From positions 124,001 to 188,000 of the forward strand of contig NZ_JMQN01000059.1 of the NCBI RefSeq assembly GCF_000705555.1: DNA of 64,000 bases. The letters run 5' to 3'. The notes beneath the pieces were generated by a model. The model made no database searches, was not told where the DNA came from, and was given only the letters and a program-made list of their open reading frames with translations. Origin of the DNA: Marinobacterium lacunae (GTDB lineage Bacteria > Pseudomonadota > Gammaproteobacteria > Pseudomonadales > Balneatricaceae). Made by a program: the position numbers and the translations under genes. Below are positions 49,132-58,417 of this stretch, piece by piece (position 1 is the stretch's first letter; every line of letters starts with the position of its first letter).

Positions 49132-49863
49132 ATGAAGGCTAAACGATCACCTATCATCACAACACTGCTGTATTTGCCGCTGCTCTGCGGTGCCGTTGTT
49201 TCGTGGCCGGGTGTTGCCTGTGCCGATAATATCCGGCGCATCGTTCATCCTGACGGACGCATCGAATACACCAACGTCGCCCCGTCAAAGTCCAGCCAAC
49301 GGGCATCAGGCAACCATTCGACTGAAACTGTTTACAAATACCGCCGCCCCGACGGCGTGCTGGCCTTTACCGACCAACGTCCCCTTCACATACGGGATTT
49401 TGAAGTCCTTCGATTCGATTGTTACGCCTGTAGAGTTGGTTCAACCGTTGACTGGTATAAAACCCCGTTGAATCGCGAAGCGTTCAAGTCAGATATTATC
49501 GCTGCCGCCACCGAGTACGGCGTTGACCCGGCGTTGGTGCGGGCGGTTATCCATGCAGAATCGGCGTTTAATCCTAAGGCCCGCTCGAATAAGGGTGCAC
49601 TTGGCCTGATGCAACTCATGCCACCAACCGCCAAGGATCTTGATGTCGATAATGCGCTGGACCCGCACCAGAATATAAACGGGGGCGTGCGTTACCTATC
49701 TGCCCTACTTGATCGCTACAAGGGTGACATCAAACTTGCCACAGCGGCCTATAACGCGGGGCCCGGTGCGGTTGCCAAGTTTGGAGGCATCCCACCCTAT
49801 TCGGAAACCAAAGCCTACGTCGAACGCGTGGGCATACTGCATGGCCGCTACGCCAAACCCTGA
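49132..49863 (+). CDS. Periplasmic lytic transglycosylase (DUF4124 + SLT)
   Basis: 243-residue exported enzyme that cleaves peptidoglycan. A signal segment (IITTLLYLPLLCGAVVSWPG) precedes a DUF4124-like region (IRRIVHPDGRIEYTNVAPSK) and an SLT domain (about 125-240) with the catalytic Glu in VRAVIHAESAFNPKA, GLMQLMPPTAKDLDV and ATAAYNAGPGAVAKFGG. No operon partner is obvious. Confidence 0.92.
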   Translation: MKAKRSPIITTLLYLPLLCGAVVSWPGVACADNIRRIVHPDGRIEYTNVAPSKSSQRASGNHSTETVYKYRRPDGVLAFTDQRPLHIRDFEVLRFDCYACRVGSTVDWYKTPLNREAFKSDIIAAATEYGVDPALVRAVIHAESAFNPKARSNKGALGLMQLMPPTAKDLDVDNALDPHQNINGGVRYLSALLDRYKGDIKLATAAYNAGPGAVAKFGGIPPYSETKAYVERVGILHGRYAKP

Positions 49864-50037
49864 CAGGGCTCCGTTTAGAAGACAACGGCGCGGCGTGGTG
49901 GGCCTCTACCTGCAGGACAGCCACCTTCAAGTCGATGACGACTCAAGTCACGAAAACAATCACACGTTGATCTACGGTGCTGATTTAGTGTTGAGCAATT
50001 CAAACTGACTCAGTCTGTCGAGTCCTTTAAATACGAA

Positions 50038-50059
50038 AAAAGGGCCCGAAGGCCCTTTT
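50038..50059. terminator. Bidirectional terminator after the PQQ alcohol dehydrogenase gene
   Basis: AAAAGGGCC, loop CGAA, GGCCCTTTT with T-runs on both strands, 15 bases after the exaA-like gene stop on the minus strand. Confidence 0.88.
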
Positions 50060-50073
50060 AAAACACGCGTTAT

Positions 50074-51852
50074 TTACTTGCTTGCCATCTCGGCACTAGC
50101 CGGCAGTTTGAAGGTCCAGACGGAACCACCCTGGTTCAGGTGCTTGACGCGCTTGGCCACTTCACCACCCCAGAGCGGTACCGCACCACCCCAGCCGGAT
50201 ACGACGGAAACATACTGTTCGCCATCCATCTCCCAGGTGATCGGCGAGCCGACGATGCCGGAACCGGTGTTGAACTTGTACACCATCTCACCGCTCTTGG
50301 CGTCGAATGCCATCAGGTAGCCTTCAGGGTTACCGGTGAAGACCAGGTTACCGGCGGTTGCCAGAACACCACCCCAAAGCGGTGCGTAGTTCTCGTAACG
50401 CCATACCTCTTTACCACTCTTCGGATCGATGGCGCGCAGTACGCCGATGTACTCTTCGTTGGTCGGATGGATGGTGAAGCCAGCACCGAGGTACGCTGCA
50501 CCCTTCTTGTAGTTGACCGGCTCGTTCCAGATATCCATCGCCCACTCGTTAGAGGGCACGTAGAAGTAGCCGGTATCCTTGCTGTAGGCCATCGGCATCC
50601 AGTTCTTGCCACCGAGGAATGAAGGCTGTGCCACTACAGTGCTGCCCTTTTCGGCTGCTGCCGGGTTACCCGGGCGGTTCTCGTCAACGTAGATCGGGCG
50701 ACCGTTTTCGTCGAGACCCTTAGCCCAGCTAACCTTGTCGACAAACGGGAAGCCACGGATGAACTTGCCGTTCTCGCGGTTCAGGACATAGAAGAAGCCG
50801 TTACGGTCGGCAGTCGCCGCCGCTTTAACGGTCTTGCCACCGTCGGTGTAATCGAAGGAGATCAGCTCGTTAACACCGTCGAAGTCCCAACCGTCGTGCG
50901 GCGTGGTCTGGAAGTGCCACTTGATCTTGCCGGTATCCGGGTCAATCGCCAGACGTGAGGATGAGAACAGGTTATCGCCCGGGCGCATGTGGGAGTTCCA
51001 CGGAGCCGGGTTACCTGTACCGATGAAGATGCTGTTGGTATCCGGATCGTAGTAGCCACCCAGCCAGGTTGCCGCACCACCGGTCTTCCACAGATCGCCC
51101 GGCCAGGTCTGGCCCGGCTTGCCGCCGGAGATGCCGTTCTCGACTTTCTTGCCGTCTTTGTAGATGTAGCCCATGTGGCCCTCTACAGTCGGACGGGTCC
51201 AAACCAGATCACCGGTTTTAGCGTCATACGCTTCAACTTTACCGACAACCCCGAATTCACCGCCAGATACACCGGTAATCACCTTGCCATTTACGATCAA
51301 CGGAGCGGCGGTCAGTGAATAGCCTTCCTGATAATCAGAGACGGTCTTTTTCCAGACGGTCTTGCCGGTGTCCTTGTTCAGGGCAACCAGTTTGGCATCG
51401 AGCGTACCGAAGATGACCAGATCGTCATACAGGGCAACACCACGGTTGATAACGTCACAGCACGGCATGATGCCATCCGGCAGACGTGCGTTGTATTCCC
51501 AGATTTCGTCCCCGGTTTTGACATCGATGGCGAAGACTCGGGAGTAAGAACCGGTGACATACATCACACCGTCCTTGACCAGAGGCTGAGACTCCTGGCC
51601 ACGCTGTTTTTCACCGCCGAACGAGAACGACCATACCGGGCGCAGTTCCTGCACGTTTTTGGTGTTCAGTTTGGTCAAGGGGCTGTAGCGCTGGCCCTGA
51701 GGACCAAGACCGTTGGAGACAACATCTTCAGTCGTCATCTGGTCGTTCAAAATATCTTTGTCGGTTACACCGGCCTGTGCAACGGTGGCCGAGGACATCG
51801 CTGCAACGAGGGCAGTAACTGCAAAGCCTGTACTGAGCCCGAGTCGTTTCAT
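50074..51852 (-). CDS. PQQ-dependent alcohol dehydrogenase, predicted lanthanide type
   Basis: 592-residue periplasmic quinoprotein that oxidises alcohols and passes electrons to cytochrome c. A signal peptide ([20 protein letters not shown], cut after AQA) precedes an eight-bladed propeller with tryptophan-docking repeats. The vicinal disulfide Cys131-Cys132 ([10 protein letters not shown]) is present. The catalytic Asp323 lies in [10 protein letters not shown] and a second Asp (Asp325) stands two residues later; in this family that Asp marks XoxF/PedH-type lanthanide enzymes, while Ca-dependent MxaF/ExaA types have Ala or Ser there. No cytochrome is fused. A calcium ExaA homologue is not in the window. 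Confidence 0.93.
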   Translation of the reverse strand: MKRLGLSTGFAVTALVAAMSSATVAQAGVTDKDILNDQMTTEDVVSNGLGPQGQRYSPLTKLNTKNVQELRPVWSFSFGGEKQRGQESQPLVKDGVMYVTGSYSRVFAIDVKTGDEIWEYNARLPDGIMPCCDVINRGVALYDDLVIFGTLDAKLVALNKDTGKTVWKKTVSDYQEGYSLTAAPLIVNGKVITGVSGGEFGVVGKVEAYDAKTGDLVWTRPTVEGHMGYIYKDGKKVENGISGGKPGQTWPGDLWKTGGAATWLGGYYDPDTNSIFIGTGNPAPWNSHMRPGDNLFSSSRLAIDPDTGKIKWHFQTTPHDGWDFDGVNELISFDYTDGGKTVKAAATADRNGFFYVLNRENGKFIRGFPFVDKVSWAKGLDENGRPIYVDENRPGNPAAAEKGSTVVAQPSFLGGKNWMPMAYSKDTGYFYVPSNEWAMDIWNEPVNYKKGAAYLGAGFTIHPTNEEYIGVLRAIDPKSGKEVWRYENYAPLWGGVLATAGNLVFTGNPEGYLMAFDAKSGEMVYKFNTGSGIVGSPITWEMDGEQYVSVVSGWGGAVPLWGGEVAKRVKHLNQGGSVWTFKLPASAEMASK

Positions 51853-51961
51853 TGTCGTCTCCTTTGCGGATCATTCTTATTGGTTTGGGAAAGTCCCTGA
51901 CAACCGGGATATTTCGCCCGATGCTGTAGCTAATTCTTGTAGCGCCCCAGTTTTTCAACAA

Positions 51962-52588
51962 TTAACCGGCAGAAGCAGTTTTCTCCTCACTTGGTAGTAA
52001 TACCCCGACTTTTTGATCAGTCAGATAGATGCACTCATCAGCCAGTTGACGAGCATCTTCGGGATCGTGAGAAACCAACAGAAGGCTTATCCAGGGGCGC
52101 TGATCCAGTAGCGATTTAACCAGCTGTCGCATCTTCAGGGCTGTTTCGGGATCTAGCGACACCAAAGGCTCATCCAACAGAAGGAGATCAGGTTTGATCG
52201 CCAGTGCGCGTGCCAATGCAACACGCCTGGCCATACCCAGGGATAGCTGGCGTGGGTATAACGCCGCTATGCCGTCAAGCCCTACCTCTTCAAGACGTGC
52301 TTCAATCTCATCGGTCGCAACCCCCACAAGCTGAAGGTTTTGTGCGACCGTGCGCCAAGGTAACAACCGGGGCTCCTGAAACATGTACGCGATGCATAAG
52401 CTCTCACGTGTTTGGATGCGCTCTCCCCGGAAATCCGTATCAAGCCCGGCAACGATATTAAGCAGCGTCGTTTTGCCACATCCGGACGGCCCCACCAACG
52501 CCAATCGTTGCCCCGGTTCTATCCTCAACTCCAACGGACCAAGCACAGGGCGCGAGAACGATTTCGACTCCAGTCGCAACTCAAGCAT
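51962..52588 (-). CDS. NitT/TauT-type ABC transporter ATPase
   Basis: 208-residue ATPase. It has Walker A (LVGPSGCGKTTLLN), a Q-loop (CIAYMFQEPRLLPW), the signature LSLGMARRVALARAL and Walker B (LLLLDEPLVSLD). The ATG at 52588 has GGAGAGG upstream and overlaps the permease gene by eight bases. It is the last gene of a three-gene importer operon directly upstream of the PQQ alcohol dehydrogenase gene. Confidence 0.93.
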   Translation of the reverse strand: MLELRLESKSFSRPVLGPLELRIEPGQRLALVGPSGCGKTTLLNIVAGLDTDFRGERIQTRESLCIAYMFQEPRLLPWRTVAQNLQLVGVATDEIEARLEEVGLDGIAALYPRQLSLGMARRVALARALAIKPDLLLLDEPLVSLDPETALKMRQLVKSLLDQRPWISLLLVSHDPEDARQLADECIYLTDQKVGVLLPSEEKTASAG

Positions 52589-53345
52589 TCTGTACCTCTC
52601 CTGCCGCCTGCCAGTGCCGCGCACGCCTCTCAAGCGGCTGCAAAAGCAGCCACTCAATCAGCTGAACCACCAGAATAAAACTGAAGCTGTAGGCGAGAAT
52701 GGTTGAGACATCGAACATCTGGAACGCAAGATGCAACTGAAATCCGATCCCGTCGGAGCGCCCAAGCAGCTCAACAACCAGCACAATTTTCCAGATAAGC
52801 GCCAAGCCACTTCGCATGGCGGCCATGAGATAGGGAAAAAGCTGCGGCAGCCATAGATCGAGAATTCTCTGCCTTAGCGTAAACCGGTAGGCGCGAGCCA
52901 TCGCCTCCAACTCAGGGTCAAGACTCCTGACACCTTCACGCAGGGTAACGGCCACATTGGGTACTTTGTTGAGGATGACCGCCAGCACAGCCGCCGACTC
53001 AACAAGCCCCATCCAGACGTACAACAGGATGATCAGCACCAGTGCCGGGAGATTCAAAAAAAGGACAAGCAGCGGGTCAAACAGACGATTCATCCGTCTG
53101 GATCGCCCCATGCACCACCCCCATAGAACGCCCAACACCATCGCAAACAGAAATGCGATGGCCACACGCCTCAGGGTAACCATCAGGTGATATATCAGGT
53201 CACCCCTAACTGCTTCATGCCACATCGTGGCCATTACCTGAGCCGGTGAAGGCAAAAGCGGATCGTTCAGCACCTGCGCCAACACCTGCCACAATACAGC
53301 CAGCACCGCGAGTACCAATACGTAATCGCGAAGACGGGTGATCAT
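52581..53345 (-). CDS. NitT/TauT-type ABC transporter permease
   Basis: 254-residue permease with about six membrane helices (LVLAVLAVLWQVLAQVLN, VAIAFLFAMVLGVLWGW, LVLFLNLPALVLIILLYVWM) and the EAA-like loop REGVRSLDPELEAMARAYRF. It overlaps the binding-protein gene by four bases (ATGA). Substrate not predictable from this subunit. Confidence 0.92.
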   Translation of the reverse strand: MITRLRDYVLVLAVLAVLWQVLAQVLNDPLLPSPAQVMATMWHEAVRGDLIYHLMVTLRRVAIAFLFAMVLGVLWGWCMGRSRRMNRLFDPLLVLFLNLPALVLIILLYVWMGLVESAAVLAVILNKVPNVAVTLREGVRSLDPELEAMARAYRFTLRQRILDLWLPQLFPYLMAAMRSGLALIWKIVLVVELLGRSDGIGFQLHLAFQMFDVSTILAYSFSFILVVQLIEWLLLQPLERRARHWQAAGEVQNA

Positions 53346-54295
53346 TGTGCGCCCACACCGTCGAAAATGCCGACCGGCAACTCGCCATCACCGCCGAGCA
53401 ACGGCCATGCTCGTCTTGCCGAACTGATCAGCGTTGCATCCAACGCTCTGTGTGGTTCACCCTTTCGGTACCCCTCTTTCAGCGCGTCAAATACAGCGTC
53501 TGATTCAGCCCGCATAAGCGGTCGTATTGCGCGCCAAGGCTCGTCAGATCTCAACTGCTCTTTTGAAATATAGACAGAACGTTCAAAAGCCATCGCAAGC
53601 TTTTGATTTTCAATGATCCATTTCTCCTCTGCCAGGTAGCCAAGCATCGGCAGGCGTTCATCTATACCCAAAGTTACAGAGATTGATTGAGCACTGAAAG
53701 CGGTCTTGAAACGCCCCTGCGCTTCCAGCCGGGCAGCAAAGTGCCAGAACGTCAGCAACGCATCAAGGCGCCCGGATTCCAATTCCCGACTCAGCAATGG
53801 AGGCGCACCAAATACAACCTCAGCTTCTTTTTGCAGATCGACCCCCTGCTGCTTGGCGGCGGCATAGAGTAACTGCCAACTTTTACCGTTTGGCCCTCCC
53901 GCCACACCGACCCGCTTCCCGACCAATGAAGCGACACTATCGATAGAACTGCTCACCGGCACCATCACCTCACCGATGCGGCTAGAGAATGGAAGAAAAC
54001 GCAAAGGATCACCGCTTTGAGAGCGTTTGGCCGCCCAAACCCAGTCACCGATGATCCAATCAACGCTGCCGCTTGTTAGCGCCAGCAAAGCCGCCGAACT
54101 GTTAGCCAGTGGCACAGGCACAAGCTCGTAGCCCTGGGCTCGATCAAGCCCAGCGTTTTGGATATTGGCCAGCTCCCAATGCCCGGTGCCGTATTGAAGC
54201 ACCCCTACGCGAACCTGGGGCAGCGGCTGGGCCTGAAGCGCAGCAGGCAGGTACAGCGCGATCAGTAAGAGGATTCTGAGAAGGGTGGCATACAT
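53342..54295 (-). CDS. ABC transporter substrate-binding protein (SsuA/TauA-like)
   Basis: 317-residue exported protein: signal peptide MYATLLRILLLIALYLPAAL, then VRVGVLQYGTGHWELANIQN, ALLALTSGSVDWIIGDWVWA and VGKRVGVAGGPNGKSWQLLY, typical of the NMT1/SsuA/TauA class that binds sulfonates, nitrate, thiamine precursors and similar small anions. Genes of this type are commonly found next to PQQ alcohol dehydrogenases. The ligand is unknown. Confidence 0.9.
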   Translation of the reverse strand: MYATLLRILLLIALYLPAALQAQPLPQVRVGVLQYGTGHWELANIQNAGLDRAQGYELVPVPLANSSAALLALTSGSVDWIIGDWVWAAKRSQSGDPLRFLPFSSRIGEVMVPVSSSIDSVASLVGKRVGVAGGPNGKSWQLLYAAAKQQGVDLQKEAEVVFGAPPLLSRELESGRLDALLTFWHFAARLEAQGRFKTAFSAQSISVTLGIDERLPMLGYLAEEKWIIENQKLAMAFERSVYISKEQLRSDEPWRAIRPLMRAESDAVFDALKEGYRKGEPHRALDATLISSARRAWPLLGGDGELPVGIFDGVGAQ

Positions 54296-54412
54296 AGCAA
54301 TACTTATTGTTTTAGTGATTTTGAAAAGACCATCACTATCAACCTAATCAGCTACCACGCGTTGGGACATACTACTTTCGAGCCCATAGCGGGCGCTTTT
54401 GGTCGTAGTTAT

Positions 54413-54442
54413 ATAAAGAGGCCCGCAACACGTGCGGGCCTC
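54413..54442 (-). terminator. Terminator after the quinoprotein-associated binding protein
   Basis: GAGGCCCGC (54418-54426) pairs with GCGGGCCTC (54434-54442), nine perfect pairs, followed on the minus strand by TTTATATAAC. It isolates the upstream pedF unit from the TauABC-like operon. Confidence 0.85.
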
Positions 54443-54461
54443 GAAGGGGGTATAGAGTGGA

Positions 54462-55376
54462 TTACTGAGCCGCGGTTAAAAGGCTCGGTTTTTCATAGGT
54501 GACACCGTAGCGCGCAAACAGCGCATCCATCGATCCGTCACCGATCATATGCTCGAAGACACCGTCCACCGCGTAACCGAGGTCACGATCACTCTCCCTG
54601 ATGGCGATACCGATGTCCCACGCCTGCTTACCCATATCAGGAAAACCATTTTCCGCACGGCGATAACGATCTCCGCCTTCACGGAACAGCAGCCAGTCGA
54701 TTTCACTTCTCAGCGCCATGACAGCACTCACCTCACCCTCTTTCATCGCATCAAACGCTAAGCGCGGATTCGCGAAATGATGGGTGTTGTTGCGCATGCG
54801 TCCTTGCAACGCGGACGTCAGGTAAAACGCCGGCAGGCTGTCGATCTCGACGCCGATAGGGTTGTATTGAAACTTGGCCAGAGTGCGCACTGATTCAAGC
54901 TTTTCGCTGTCAAACGCAAGCTGCCAACGCTCCTGATGATAGGGCGACATCATCACCACCTGCTCGTTGATCAGCTGACCAAGAGAGTCACGCTTATAGG
55001 CGTAATCGCGGTCGTACGGTACACGCAGCATCACATCGGCAACATCTTTCATCGCCAACGGATTTTCTTCGCTCTTATCGAGCACACTGCCTTTCCATAC
55101 GTTGTTGCGCAGATCATCATCCAGGGTTTCATCTGGCGTGATCCAGTGGAGCTTGAGTTGAACACCGAGACTATCGGCAATGGCCTGACCGAGATCGACA
55201 TCAATGCCAGCCGGCTTTCCGTCCTGCTCGAAGGAATAAGGTGGGAAGTCACGATAGACGCCGATACGGATGTAACCGGACGCCACGACGTCATCATACA
55301 GGCGGGCCTGCACCTGCCCGCTGAGAATCAGCAGGCAGAGTGCAAACAGTGCAGGGATATTACTCCATCTCATCAT
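54462..55376 (-). CDS. Quinoprotein dehydrogenase-associated periplasmic binding protein (MoxJ-like)
   Basis: 304-residue SBP-family-3 protein with signal peptide (WSNIPALFALCLLILSGQVQ). The body (SGYIRIGVYRDFPPYSFEQD, GKPAGIDVDLGQAIADSLGV) is typical of amino-acid-type binding proteins, but this set (MoxJ/XoxJ relatives) always sits beside PQQ dehydrogenases and is thought to help their maturation. It overlaps the cytochrome gene by 17 bases. No permease or ATPase accompanies it in this unit. Confidence 0.9.
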   Translation of the reverse strand: MMRWSNIPALFALCLLILSGQVQARLYDDVVASGYIRIGVYRDFPPYSFEQDGKPAGIDVDLGQAIADSLGVQLKLHWITPDETLDDDLRNNVWKGSVLDKSEENPLAMKDVADVMLRVPYDRDYAYKRDSLGQLINEQVVMMSPYHQERWQLAFDSEKLESVRTLAKFQYNPIGVEIDSLPAFYLTSALQGRMRNNTHHFANPRLAFDAMKEGEVSAVMALRSEIDWLLFREGGDRYRRAENGFPDMGKQAWDIGIAIRESDRDLGYAVDGVFEHMIGDGSMDALFARYGVTYEKPSLLTAAQ

Positions 55377-55806
55377 GGCGCACGTCCAGATAGGTCTTGA
55401 TTGCCCAGAGCGCCTCCTGACTCAGGTAATCCGCCATTTTCGGCATGTAGACTTTACCGTCACGGACAGCACCGTTGATGACGCGATATTTGAACCACTC
55501 GTCACCGTCGAAGTCCGGGGCCAGCAAGCGCAGATCCGGCGCAATACCGCCCGAAATCGCCTCCAGACCATGGCAGCGCGCGCAGTTTTGGTTGTAGGCA
55601 GACGAGCCAATCTCAACAGCACGCTCGAAATCCTTGTTGGGGCTGCGGTAGGGGTTGGTGTCAGCCCATTCCTCACCCAGCGGGGTCAAACCCTCGGTGT
55701 TGACGCCCTGAGGTGTCACATCACCGTGAGCCATCGCCTGAGAGCTGATACCCGCAGCAATCAGTGCAGACAGTGCCAGAGCGGAAACGTGAAGATGCTT
55801 TGCCAT
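55360..55806 (-). CDS. Cytochrome c550, PedF-like
   Basis: 148-residue periplasmic monohaem cytochrome c that accepts electrons from the PQQ alcohol dehydrogenase. It has a signal peptide (MAKHLHVSALALSALIAAGI...AMAHG), haem site NCARCHGLEA (CxxCH) and a C-terminal Met-bearing region (VYMPKMADYLSQ). The ATG at 55806 is used; a GTG three codons upstream is in frame. It begins the cytochrome-binding-protein unit and is preceded by a putative shared operator. Confidence 0.93.
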   Translation of the reverse strand: MAKHLHVSALALSALIAAGISSQAMAHGDVTPQGVNTEGLTPLGEEWADTNPYRSPNKDFERAVEIGSSAYNQNCARCHGLEAISGGIAPDLRLLAPDFDGDEWFKYRVINGAVRDGKVYMPKMADYLSQEALWAIKTYLDVRHDEME

Positions 55807-55927
55807 AATACTCACCCGTTTTTGTTATAAGCCGGATGTGGTCCGCGTCGGATTACACGAACGCACAGAACTGCAAATCATCATCGCTCAGCAACAACAC
55901 TCATGGGATTACACCTTGGCAGGCAAA

Positions 55928-55941
55928 AGATGGTCCGTTGG
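55928..55941 (-). promoter_or_regulatory. Putative PQQ-regulon operator upstream of the cytochrome c550 gene
   Basis: On the minus strand it reads CCAACGGACCATCT, 121 bases before the cytochrome ATG, with the same CCAANGGACCAT core as the exaC site. Confidence 0.5.
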
Positions 55942-56110
55942 TAGTAGTCAACTATACCCTCCTGCTTTGAAATTATCCGTGAAGAGCTGCAGCGCCAAGG
56001 TTTTTCGCATGCGCCTACCTCTTCACCTCAATGGTTAAATTCCGGTCAACGTCAGATGGGTATGGCTCAGGCAACGCCAGCAGGGGATTACTCAGCACCC
56101 AAAAATGCTA

Positions 56111-56124
56111 CTTGAGTACCATTT
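56111..56124 (+). promoter_or_regulatory. Putative PQQ-regulon operator upstream of the ped-type unit
   Basis: It reads CTTGAGTACCATTT, 80 bases before the binding-protein ATG; the GTACCAT core matches the pqqA site, the CCAA half is weak. Confidence 0.4.
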
Positions 56125-56204
56125 CTTTGCGACCTTCAGCATATTTCACTGGGATCAACCAGTACCTAAGCTGGGGGTATCGATAACAAGAAAAACGATT
56201 CGCT

Positions 56205-57377
56205 ATGCTTAAATATGCCCGCCATCTCATGCTTATCTCTGGCATCATCTCGCTTTCGGCAACCGCGGCACCGCCGCCTGTTAATGTCGATATCGCCTAT
56301 ATCGGCCAGATTGTCGACCAGGGACCGGTGCTCTCGAACCTGATTCCGGAACCGGACGACGCCGGTGCGCAAGGCGCCACCCTTGCCATCAAAGACAGCA
56401 ACACGACTGGCCGTTTTCTTAACCAGCACTACACCCTGCATGAATCCTCAAGCGAAGATGCCAAATTGCTCACCGAGTCTGCGAAAGAGCTGTATGGCAA
56501 GGGCGTACGACTTTTTATATTAAACACACCTGCCGACACGCTGGCGCAGTTGAGAGACGCATTACCCATGGATAGCCTGCTCATCAACGCGGGCAGTCGG
56601 GATGATGCACTTCGCACCACGCAGTGTCTGCCAGGCATGCTGCACACCATCCCATCGCGCGCCATGCTCGCCGATGCGCTCGCCCAGTGGCTGATCATGC
56701 GACGCTGGTCTCGCTGGATGCTGATCGACGGAAACACCGCCGACGATGAGGCGTTTGCAGCCGCTATAAAACGCGCCGCCAAACGATTCGGCGGGAAGGT
56801 GGTCGAGGAGAAACACTGGAGCTTCGACACCGACTTACGGCGCACCGCTCAGCAAGAACTGCCACCTTTCACCATGGGCAAAGAGTATGACGTCGTGGTT
56901 GTGGCGGATGAGCGTGGCGATTTCGGCGAATTCCTTCCCTACAACACAGGCCTTCCGCGACCGGTTGTCGGTACTCAGGGTCTGATGCCGGTAGGTTGGC
57001 ACAAAATGATTGAAGCCTGGGGTGCCGCTCAGTTACAGAGCCGCTTCGAAGCGCAGTCAGGCCGCTGGATGAACGAAAAGGACTACGCCAGCTGGGCAGC
57101 GGTGCGCAGCATCGCCGAAGCGGTCACCCGCACGGGTAAAGCCGATTCTGCCTCTATCAAAGATTATCTTCTGTCCGATCAATTCGAGCTGGCCGCCTTT
57201 AAAGGCCGAAAGCTGAATTTCCGTGGCTGGAGCGGCCAGTTGCGCCAGCCCATCGCGCTGGTTCAACCAAGAGCGTTGGTCTCTCAATCGCCACAGGCAG
57301 GATTCCTACACCCCAAAACTGAACTCGACACTCTGGGCTATGACGAGCCGGAGAGCCGTTGTCGGGTGGATCGTTAA
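56205..57377 (+). CDS. PQQ-catabolism-associated ABC substrate-binding protein (PedA-like)
   Basis: 390-residue exported protein with signal peptide MLKYARHLMLISGIISLSAT. The body is a type-I periplasmic binding fold (VDIAYIGQIVDQGPVLSNLI, GAQGATLAIKDSNTTGRFLN, VRLFILNTPADTLAQLRDAL) of the branched-chain amino-acid receptor class, in the subset always found with PQQ-linked alcohol catabolism. It starts a four-gene unit with the propeller, ATPase and permease. Confidence 0.9.
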   Translation: MLKYARHLMLISGIISLSATAAPPPVNVDIAYIGQIVDQGPVLSNLIPEPDDAGAQGATLAIKDSNTTGRFLNQHYTLHESSSEDAKLLTESAKELYGKGVRLFILNTPADTLAQLRDALPMDSLLINAGSRDDALRTTQCLPGMLHTIPSRAMLADALAQWLIMRRWSRWMLIDGNTADDEAFAAAIKRAAKRFGGKVVEEKHWSFDTDLRRTAQQELPPFTMGKEYDVVVVADERGDFGEFLPYNTGLPRPVVGTQGLMPVGWHKMIEAWGAAQLQSRFEAQSGRWMNEKDYASWAAVRSIAEAVTRTGKADSASIKDYLLSDQFELAAFKGRKLNFRGWSGQLRQPIALVQPRALVSQSPQAGFLHPKTELDTLGYDEPESRCRVDR

Positions 57378-57391
57378 AACGAGAGAAAAGT

Positions 57392-58357
57392 ATGAATAAG
57401 AAACCACTTGTAGCCGCCCTTCTTTTAGCCACGTTATCCGGTGCGACTCAGGCAGCCACCGCCTACATCTCCAATGAGAAGGACAACACACTATCGGTGT
57501 TGGATCTCGATACCTGGACAGTCACCGATACCATCGATGTCGGGGAGCGTCCCCGGGGCATCGAGTTGTCGAAAGACAAAACCAAGCTCTATATCTGCGC
57601 TAGCGACTCTGACACCGTGCAGGTACTTGACCTTGCAACACATAAAATTATCGCGAACCTGCCATCTGGGGAGGACCCCGAGCAATTCGCGTTGGCCCCG
57701 GATGGCAGGATGCTCTACATCTCCAATGAAGATGACGCACTTGTCACCGTGGTCGATACTGAAACTCACGAAGTGGTTGCCCAAATTGAAGTGGGTGTCG
57801 AACCCGAAGGCATGGCCGTAAGCCCCGATGGCCGTTGGGCAGTGAATACAACCGAAACCACCAACATGCTGCACTGGATCGACACCAGTACCTATGAACT
57901 GGTCGAGAACACACTGGTGGATCAGCGTCCCCGCTATGTTCAGTTCACGCCGGACGGTAAACAGCTCTGGGCATCATCCGAGATCGGCGGTACCGTGACC
58001 GTGGTCGATGTAGACTCACGCGCGGTAATCAAGAACATCACCTTCGAGATCAAGGGGATCCATCCGGACAAAGTGCAGCCTGTTGGCGTCAAACTCAGCG
58101 CGGACGGGCGTTATGCATTCGTCGCCCTTGGCCCTGCCAACCATGTCGCTGTGATCGATGCCAAAACATTCGAAGTGCTTGAATACCTGCTTGTTGGACG
58201 CCGAGTCTGGCAGATGGCGTTTACGCCGGACAACAAATACCTGTTGACCACCAACGGTGTCAGCGGCGATGTCTCGGTTATCGATGTCGACGATCTCAAG
58301 GTGATTAAATCCGTGAAAGTCGGCCGCTACCCCTGGGGCGTTGTCACCGTTAACTGA
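57392..58357 (+). CDS. Periplasmic YVTN-type beta-propeller protein
   Basis: 321-residue protein with signal peptide (MNKKPLVAALLLATLSGATQ) and about seven repeats of the YVTN/PQQ-associated type (AYISNEKDNTLSVLDLDTWT, MLYISNEDDALVTVVDTETH). It belongs to the family of propellers encoded beside alcohol ABC systems; function unknown. It starts 15 bases after the binding-protein stop. A GC-rich hairpin lies between it and the ATPase gene. Confidence 0.92.
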   Translation: MNKKPLVAALLLATLSGATQAATAYISNEKDNTLSVLDLDTWTVTDTIDVGERPRGIELSKDKTKLYICASDSDTVQVLDLATHKIIANLPSGEDPEQFALAPDGRMLYISNEDDALVTVVDTETHEVVAQIEVGVEPEGMAVSPDGRWAVNTTETTNMLHWIDTSTYELVENTLVDQRPRYVQFTPDGKQLWASSEIGGTVTVVDVDSRAVIKNITFEIKGIHPDKVQPVGVKLSADGRYAFVALGPANHVAVIDAKTFEVLEYLLVGRRVWQMAFTPDNKYLLTTNGVSGDVSVIDVDDLKVIKSVKVGRYPWGVVTVN

Positions 58358-58371
58358 TCCTCAGCCTTTAA

Positions 58372-58395
58372 GCCGGGTGGCGCTCGCCACCCGGC
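58372..58395 (+). terminator. GC-rich hairpin before the ABC ATPase gene
   Basis: GCCGGGTGGCG and CGCCACCCGGC form an 11-base perfect inverted repeat with a two-base centre (a four-base loop in practice), followed by CCCAGCTTTTGA. A weak U-run makes it more likely an attenuator or mRNA stabiliser than a full stop. Confidence 0.55.
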
Positions 58396-58417
58396 CCAGC
58401 TTTTGACGGAGCCCTCT

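Larger units (their letters stand above)
55807..56204. other. Divergent intergenic region (cytochrome c550 / ped-type genes)
   Basis: About 400 bases without a gene. It holds the start of the cytochrome unit on the minus strand and of the ped-type unit on the plus strand, with two copies of the putative shared operator (55928-55941 minus, 56111-56124 plus). A 66-codon plus frame at 55838-56038 has no ribosome site or family match and is not called. Confidence 0.6.

Noticed and set aside
50074-55806. mxa/xox methanol-oxidation operon
   Set aside because: There is no MxaI small subunit or mxa maturation gene set; the cytochrome is c550/PedF-like and exaC, ercA and ped-type genes point to a broader alcohol system.
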